DNA from: Oscillospiraceae bacterium
GTDB lineage: Bacteria; Bacillota; Clostridia; UMGS1810
DNA: 11,121 nucleotides
Assembly (NCBI GenBank): GCA_021629085.1
Contig: JAJXRJ010000045.1
Location: forward strand, 1 to 11,121
Reading direction: 5' to 3'
Positions 6,412 to 11,121 of the stretch are shown here, in pieces; the first letter of the stretch is position 1; every line of letters starts with the position of its first letter. The notes beneath the pieces are model-generated. The model ran no database searches and was not told the DNA's origin. It saw only the letters and a program-made list of their open reading frames with translations. The translations under genes and the position numbers were made by a program.

Positions 6412-8314
6412 GTTCTTTTTCTGCTTCTGCCACACAGTGAAACGCTTTCCCGTTCCCTTGATAAAAGCGGCTGAATATTTCGTAAAATTCTAGGCGCAAC
6501 ACCTGAATACCGACGATTAAGCCTTCCAGCGCCATCACGACCAGATTCCCAATCACCAGCACGACGGTTCCTGCGCCGCCTGCCGCCATATTGGCGAAAA
6601 TGAGCACAACCCCCATCATCCCAACGTGGTTTAGGGCAAATGCACCGATTCGGACAAACGAGATGGTATTTGTAACAAAGCTCAATAAAATCTCAAACAG
6701 CTCAAAGAAATTTTCTAAAAAAAACGCTCCCTTGCTGCCTTTGATAAGATGCTTTTTCTTTTGAATCAGCCTGGTGAGAGGCTCGCGCAAAAATATCAGC
6801 AGCAACGGAATGATAATAAAAATGATATTGTAAACCACTGTAAACGGGTTCAATCCCTTTAAAAACAGCAGCGTAACGCCAATAATAACTGCCCAATAGA
6901 AAATCAGCCCGGCAAACCCATTTTGCTCAAAGAGTGCCTTGCCCCAGTTTTTGTTTCGGATCGCATTGATAATATTGTAGAGGATGGCAATGGTGATGAT
7001 CACCGTCCCCAGCGCCACTGTGCTCAAAAGGATGGTCGTAATGTGATCCATGGGATGGAAAATCAGCGGCGGAATGACATCCTCTAACCCAAAAACGCTG
7101 CCAAAACAAAATCCAAACACTGTAGAACTCAGTCCCGCAAGGCTGATAATGGCCGCAAGATCTATCTTCTTTAGGCGGTAAATGAGAAATCCAGCAATTG
7201 CCAGCACCAAGCCCTGTCCCACATCGGCAAACATGATGCCAAACATCAAAATATAGGACAGCGCCACAAGCGGCGTCGGGTCAATTTCATTGTAAGCCGG
7301 GAGCCCATACATTTTTACAAAAAATTCAAACGGACGCACCAACGGGTTATTTTTTAGTTTGGTGGGAGGCGTAATTATGCTCGAAACCTCATCGGGCTCT
7401 TCTGTAACCAATGCAATTTCTGTTTCGGGCGAAAGGTCGCGCTTTAACTCCCGCAATGTTTTTGCATCCGTCCATCCTACAATAATGTAGAATGACTTTC
7501 CAACCTTTGCACCGTATTTCCGATGTTCAAATGCCGTCTGAATCTTTTTCAGCTTTTGGTGGTAAAATACAATTTGTGGCTGATATTGTTTCACAATTTT
7601 TGCGATGTTTGCCTCAGTTTCAATGATTTTAGCAGTTAACGCCTCATTTTCCGCTTCCAGCCGCTCCGTGGCCTGCCGTGGCGTTCCTTTGGCCTTTCCG
7701 GAAATGCGCGTGCGCTCAAAATAGAGGGAGGCAAAAATTTTATCCACCTTATTTGCAAAGGGCGACGGCGTAAAATATGCACCCCAAACGTAGTCGCGGT
7801 CCTCTGTCCCCTTTACAAAAACCGCCTCCAGTTCATCTAAAAAGGTCTCCAGTTTCACATAGCTTGATTTTGGAAGCTTTCCAAACCGGAAGTCAATAAA
7901 TTTAAAATTGAAAATCTCGCTCAAATCAATGTCCACATCATAGAGCGGCTTTAGCTGGTTGATGATACGTGTGTTTTCATCGTACGCCGCATGAAGCGTC
8001 TCCAGCTCCTGTCTGTATGACTCCTGCTCCTCTGACACCGATTTTAAAAGCGTTTCTATACTTTTTATGTCAAACGTACAAGGGGTACCGGTATCCTGCG
8101 GTAAATTGTAAGTTTCCACCAGGGCGCTTAGCTTGGTGTACACGTCGTGATAGGGGTTTTTATCGTCAAACGGGCTCAAATTTTTGTTGCTTTTTAACAC
8201 ATGCAGCGCATTTTCAAGATGAATGTTCTTTCCAATGACATATTTAGAGATTGCCTCGTCATAATCATCAATGGGCCCTACAATGCTGATCATGCTCATT
8301 TTCTCTATGCTCAA
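6407..8314 (-). CDS. atpI: V/A-type ATPase subunit I (membrane stator, a-type subunit)
   Basis: This 635-residue protein matches the two-part plan of subunit I: a cytoplasmic half (about 1-330) with a charged coiled-coil region (215-262), and a membrane half with about eight hydrophobic segments (about 345-605). The membrane half provides the ion half-channels beside the K ring. The key block SFVRIGAFALNH (552-563) carries the essential arginine R555, and a second arginine, R607, lies in EGLIVGIQVLRLEFYE (597-612). The start is a TTG at 8312-8314. It gives MSIEKMSMISIVGP, which aligns with family N-termini, and AAGGAG lies 10 bases upstream. An ATG at residue 6 would cut the conserved first strand. 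The gene begins 17 bases after subunit C and ends 23 bases before K. The cytoplasmic half anchors the E/G stalks. Confidence 0.96.
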   Translation of the reverse strand: MSIEKMSMISIVGPIDDYDEAISKYVIGKNIHLENALHVLKSNKNLSPFDDKNPYHDVYTKLSALVETYNLPQDTGTPCTFDIKSIETLLKSVSEEQESYRQELETLHAAYDENTRIINQLKPLYDVDIDLSEIFNFKFIDFRFGKLPKSSYVKLETFLDELEAVFVKGTEDRDYVWGAYFTPSPFANKVDKIFASLYFERTRISGKAKGTPRQATERLEAENEALTAKIIETEANIAKIVKQYQPQIVFYHQKLKKIQTAFEHRKYGAKVGKSFYIIVGWTDAKTLRELKRDLSPETEIALVTEEPDEVSSIITPPTKLKNNPLVRPFEFFVKMYGLPAYNEIDPTPLVALSYILMFGIMFADVGQGLVLAIAGFLIYRLKKIDLAAIISLAGLSSTVFGFCFGSVFGLEDVIPPLIFHPMDHITTILLSTVALGTVIITIAILYNIINAIRNKNWGKALFEQNGFAGLIFYWAVIIGVTLLFLKGLNPFTVVYNIIFIIIPLLLIFLREPLTRLIQKKKHLIKGSKGAFFLENFFELFEILLSFVTNTISFVRIGAFALNHVGMMGVVLIFANMAAGGAGTVVLVIGNLVVMALEGLIVGIQVLRLEFYEIFSRFYQGNGKAFHCVAEAEKEQ

Positions 8315-8331
8315 TGCAACTCATCTCCTTT

Positions 8332-9354
8332 TCATAGAACCAAATATTCTTTTATTTCATCTGCATTGAGATGATACCGAATCCCCTCGATGATGGAAAC
8401 AATGTTGCCTGCTTCAATGGATTTTAAGCGCAAGTAACAAAGGATGTTGACCGCACTGTATGGGAACTGTGTCATGAGCGCCTTGCTGGTCTTTTTTAAA
8501 TAGCGCAGGTGTTCCCGCTCAAAGTCCTCCCCGGCAAAAATTTCACGGTAAGGCGTGGCAAGGATCATATCACGGCATGTCTCTGGGCTGGCGTTGACCA
8601 ATGCTTGAATGGTCTTTTGGCTGACTTTGTAATAATAAGGGATAATATAGCTGTAAATAAGCTCCTTATCCAGCTTAAAATTGGCCTTGCAGCGATAAAT
8701 CCAGCGCAAATTCATAATGTCCGCCTCACTGCCGAAAAACTTTTCTGCAAAGGTTCGGTCACTGCCCTTAAGTGTTTTTTTGGCATTGGATAAAACCCTG
8801 TTGTACATATAGAGATCCAGTGTCATTTCAAAGCTGAAAATGCTGACTTCTCCGCGCGCTTTTAAAATATTGTACAGCATCGTATAATGGTGGTCAGCAG
8901 AAAGAAGCTCCAAAAGCTCGTTTAAGTCCTTTGCCGCCAAAAGCGCTTCTATGTCAAATCCAACATGGCGCTGAATAAACGGGTCGACCGTAGAAAAGCT
9001 CTTGTGCCCGGTTTCCACGCTGCGTGCAATCTGTTTGAGTAAATCCAACTCAAAACGTTTTAAATAAACATCCAAAAACGGTTTGGAATCAGAATCCGCA
9101 AAGTGATACAATTTTTTAAACTGACCGATGATATCCGCCTGCAGGCACAGCTCGAGATCCGAGCGATGTGCAGAGTTTTCATCTACCGTTTCTAGCACCC
9201 TGCCATATTCATGATAGGTTTTTAACTGTTGTGCCACCATGGGAACACTGGTTTTAGAAAGCAGTACTGCATAATCCTCATCTGTAAGCATTTTCCCAAT
9301 TAGGCTGCGGATTTTCGTGGTCAGCGCCGCGTGTTTGATGAGTGATGACATCAT
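8332..9354 (-). CDS. atpC: V/A-type ATPase subunit C (rotor cap, d-type)
   Basis: Subunit C is the funnel-shaped cap between the D/F shaft and the K ring; it corresponds to eukaryotic subunit d. The 340-residue product is of typical length, soluble and mostly helical, with no membrane segment. It starts with a family-like TTKIRSLIGKMLTDEDY (12-28) and ends with the characteristic HLNADEIKEYLVL. Two ATGs in tandem (9354 and 9351) are possible starts; the first is chosen because AGGTG lies 7 bases before it. It starts only 4 bases after the G/H stop. Its place between G/H and I is unusual compared with E. hirae and Thermus, where it lies between E and F. Sequence conservation in this family is low, so the call leans partly on length, terminus and neighbours. 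Confidence 0.92.
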   Translation of the reverse strand: MMSSLIKHAALTTKIRSLIGKMLTDEDYAVLLSKTSVPMVAQQLKTYHEYGRVLETVDENSAHRSDLELCLQADIIGQFKKLYHFADSDSKPFLDVYLKRFELDLLKQIARSVETGHKSFSTVDPFIQRHVGFDIEALLAAKDLNELLELLSADHHYTMLYNILKARGEVSIFSFEMTLDLYMYNRVLSNAKKTLKGSDRTFAEKFFGSEADIMNLRWIYRCKANFKLDKELIYSYIIPYYYKVSQKTIQALVNASPETCRDMILATPYREIFAGEDFEREHLRYLKKTSKALMTQFPYSAVNILCYLRLKSIEAGNIVSIIEGIRYHLNADEIKEYLVL

Positions 9355-9358
9355 ATGC

Positions 9359-9676
9359 TCACACCTGCCCTGTCACAGCTTGGTACAATTCGTCAAGCCA
9401 AGCATCATGATGCGCCTGATAGGTTTTTAAAAGTTTGGCTTTTGCCTGTTCGATCTCGGATTCTTGTGCTTTTAGCGCCTCTTCCTGCTTATTTTCTTGC
9501 GCCGCCCGAAAGGTTTCAATCTCCGCTTCCGCCTGTTTTTGATAGCGTTCATAGATGGCTTTCTTTTCCACCTCAATTGCCCCATCTAAGGTTGCCTCAG
9601 TTTCTTCTGCAATTTTTATAATTTCCTGTGCTTTTTTTTCAATGTCAATGATTTTTTGAATGACTGCGTCGCTCAT
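9359..9676 (-). CDS. V/A-type ATPase subunit G/H (peripheral stalk coiled coil)
   Basis: The product is a 105-residue, highly charged protein rich in Glu, Lys, Ala and Gln. It is predicted to be a continuous helix from about residue 8 to 95, with no hydrophobic membrane segment. This is the appearance of subunit G/H (AtpG in Thermus, NtpF in Enterococcus), which winds around subunit E to make the stator stalk. The family has little fixed sequence, so identification rests on composition, length and its position as the first gene of the ATPase block, as in E. hirae and Thermus. The ATG at 9676 has a GGGGTGG element just upstream. The gap to the preceding PFL-like gene is only 18 bases. Confidence 0.85.
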   Translation of the reverse strand: MSDAVIQKIIDIEKKAQEIIKIAEETEATLDGAIEVEKKAIYERYQKQAEAEIETFRAAQENKQEEALKAQESEIEQAKAKLLKTYQAHHDAWLDELYQAVTGQV

Positions 9677-9694
9677 ATTACCACCCCTTTGACA

Positions 9695-11053
9695 CTAATT
9701 TTTCAGGCTGTGCACCGGTGCCGGAATCCTGCCGCCGCGGTTAATAAATGCCGAACTGTCAAGCTTGCTGACACGCATGACTGGCCCGGTGCCCAAAAGG
9801 CCTCCAAACTCTACGACATCCCCCACCTGTTTTCCAGGTGCGGGAATGAGCCTGACTGCCGTTGTCTTGTTGTTAATCATACCAATTGCCGCTTCGTCTG
9901 CAATGATGGCAGAAATTGTGGACGCCGGCGTATCGCCGGGCACCACAATCATATCCAGCCCCACAGAGCACACACAGGTCATGGCCTCCAATTTTTCCAG
10001 CGACAGCGCGCCGCTTTTGGCGGCCGCAATCATGCCCGCGTCTTCACTGACCGGAATAAATGCGCCGCTTAACCCTCCCACATAAGAAGAAGCAAAAATT
10101 CCGCCCTTTTTCACCGCATCGTTCAAAAGCGCAAGCGCGGCAGTCGTTCCATGTGCGCCGCACTGCTCCAGCCCCATCTCTTCCAATATGTAGGCGACAC
10201 TGTCCCCCACTGCCGGCGTTGGCGCAAGCGACAAGTCCACAATCCCATACGGCACATTTAGCCGCTTTGACGCTTCTTTTGCCACCAGGCTGCCCATCCG
10301 GGTAATTTTAAAGGCTGTTTTTTTCACAGTTTCTGCAACCGTTTCAAAATCCGCACCCGCAACCTTTTCCAGCGCACACTTTACCACACCAGGCCCGCTG
10401 ACGCCGACGTTGATGACGCACTCTCCTTCGCCTACGCCGTGAAATGCGCCCGCCATAAATGGATTGTCCTCCACGGCGTTTGCAAACACCACAAGCTTAG
10501 CGCAGCCAAATCCGCCGCTGTCCGCCGTGCGCTGCGCGGTTTCTTTAATTACCTCGCCCATTTGCTTCACCGCATCCATGTTAATGCCCGCCTTTGTTGT
10601 ACCGACATTGACCGACGAACAAACCCGCTCTGTTTGAGAGAGTGCCTCAGGGATGGACGCCACCAGGCTTTCATCGCCCGCTGTGAATCCCTTGTGTACC
10701 AGAGCGGAATAACCACCGATAAAATTGACGCCTAAAACATCCGCCGCGCGGTCCAGCGTTTTTGCAATGGACACAAAATGCTCTGGGCTGTGCCCCTGCG
10801 CAATGAGTGACACCGGTGTCACCGAGATCCGCTTATTGATAATCGGAATTCCATATTCCCGTTCAATTTCTTCTCCAACTGCGACCAGCCGGTTTGCCAG
10901 CCGTGTTATTTTGTCATACACCTTGTCGCACAGCACGTTAATATCGCTGCCCGCACAGTCCATCAAAGAGATTCCCATGGTAATGGTGCGAATATCGAGA
11001 TTTTCCTTGGCAATCATGTTGATGGTTTCCATGATTTCATTTTGATTGAGCAT
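9695..11053 (-). CDS. PFL family protein, UPF0210/DUF711
   Basis: This 452-residue protein matches the UPF0210 family in length and sequence. Its structurally studied pneumococcal relative has a fold related to pyruvate formate-lyase and ribonucleotide reductase; the function is unknown. Recognisable blocks are DIRTITMGISLMDC (20-33), INKRISVTPVSLIA (72-85), FIGGYSALVHKG (111-122), CSSVNVGTTKAGINMDAV (145-162), GGLSGAFIPVSEDAGM (326-341) and GGRIPAPVHSLKN (440-452). Nine cysteines are present. The glycyl-radical signature RVSGYA of true PFL is absent, so radical catalysis should not be assumed. A GGGAGG lies 7 bases before the ATG. Just upstream is an ACT-domain gene, the regular partner of this family, which suggests amino-acid-responsive control of an enzyme. 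The substrate is unknown. It is 18 bases from the ATPase G/H gene and probably co-transcribed with it. Confidence 0.93.
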   Translation of the reverse strand: MLNQNEIMETINMIAKENLDIRTITMGISLMDCAGSDINVLCDKVYDKITRLANRLVAVGEEIEREYGIPIINKRISVTPVSLIAQGHSPEHFVSIAKTLDRAADVLGVNFIGGYSALVHKGFTAGDESLVASIPEALSQTERVCSSVNVGTTKAGINMDAVKQMGEVIKETAQRTADSGGFGCAKLVVFANAVEDNPFMAGAFHGVGEGECVINVGVSGPGVVKCALEKVAGADFETVAETVKKTAFKITRMGSLVAKEASKRLNVPYGIVDLSLAPTPAVGDSVAYILEEMGLEQCGAHGTTAALALLNDAVKKGGIFASSYVGGLSGAFIPVSEDAGMIAAAKSGALSLEKLEAMTCVCSVGLDMIVVPGDTPASTISAIIADEAAIGMINNKTTAVRLIPAPGKQVGDVVEFGGLLGTGPVMRVSKLDSSAFINRGGRIPAPVHSLKN

Positions 11054-11070
11054 CCGAAAACCTCCCGCGT

Positions 11071-11121
11071 CTAAATTCTGTGCATGGAATTAAATATATC
11101 CTCATGCTGAATGTTGATGAC
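11071..11121 (-). CDS. ACT-domain protein, UPF0237 type (3' end only)
   Basis: The minus strand from the window edge reads VINIQHEDIFNSMHRI followed by TAG. This is the characteristic C-terminus of the small ACT-domain proteins of the UPF0237 family, which end in IQ.E.IF..MHRI. Only 16 codons are inside the window. ACT domains bind amino acids and regulate enzymes, and this family is regularly encoded just before UPF0210/DUF711 genes, exactly as here, with a 17-base gap holding the next ribosome binding site. The fragment is short, but the motif and the neighbour agree. The ligand is unknown. Confidence 0.78.
   Translation of the reverse strand, partial: VINIQHEDIFNSMHRI

Noticed and set aside
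9761..9800. TTGACA-like sequence on the minus strand near the 3' end of the PFL-like gene, considered as a promoter for the ATPase operon.
   Set aside because: No -10-like sequence is found at 15-19 bases; the matching region is GC-rich coding sequence.
9656..10305. Plus-strand open frames opposite the PFL-like gene.
   Set aside because: They are rich in His, Arg, Pro and Cys as expected of antisense shadow frames, and they lie fully within a conserved gene.

Overview
The window is a compact, single-strand block of eleven genes, ten complete and one partial, all on the minus strand. It reads from the right edge to the left edge with gaps of 3 to 46 bases. Nine consecutive genes encode a complete V/A-type (archaeal-type) rotary ATPase. 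The organism is most likely a low-to-mid GC Gram-positive anaerobe of the Clostridia. Supporting this are a tRNA(Met) cytidine acetate ligase (TmcAL), a family centred on Firmicutes; the ACT-domain/PFL-like (UPF0237/UPF0210) gene pair; strong AGGAGG-type ribosome binding sites; and an A/V-type ATPase in a bacterial setting. The genus cannot be named from the sequence alone.

Layout in transcription order (right to left): (1) the last 16 codons of an ACT-domain protein of the UPF0237 type; (2) its usual partner, a UPF0210/DUF711 'PFL family' protein; (3) the ATPase genes in the order G/H, C, I, K, F, E, A, B, D; (4) TmcAL; (5) about 50 bases at the left edge with a weak terminator-like hairpin. 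No stretch over 300 bases lacks a gene, and no plus-strand gene, RNA gene, mobile element, repeat array or CRISPR was seen.

How the genes work together: A and B form the catalytic A3B3 head, D and F the central rotor shaft, and C the rotor cap that seats the shaft on the K ring. E and G/H form the peripheral stalks, and I is the membrane stator carrying the half-channels and essential arginines. Together they couple ATP hydrolysis or synthesis to H+ or Na+ movement. The gene order differs from the Enterococcus hirae ntp and Thermus operons: C lies before I, and F precedes E.

The most interesting non-coding signal is in the 46-base gap between E and A, the longest in the operon. It holds a near-consensus SigA-type promoter (TTGACG, 16 bases, TATAAT) overlapped by a 5-bp inverted repeat. 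This would let A, B, D and TmcAL be transcribed separately from the membrane and stalk genes. Other points worth a look are an AU-only hairpin displaying the ribosome binding site of the K (c-ring) gene, a proteolipid with an atypical N-terminal hairpin, a TTG start for subunit I, and the tight linkage of TmcAL and of the ACT/PFL pair to the ATPase operon. I see no wholly new system here: it is mainly a well-known machine with unusual regulatory and neighbourhood details.
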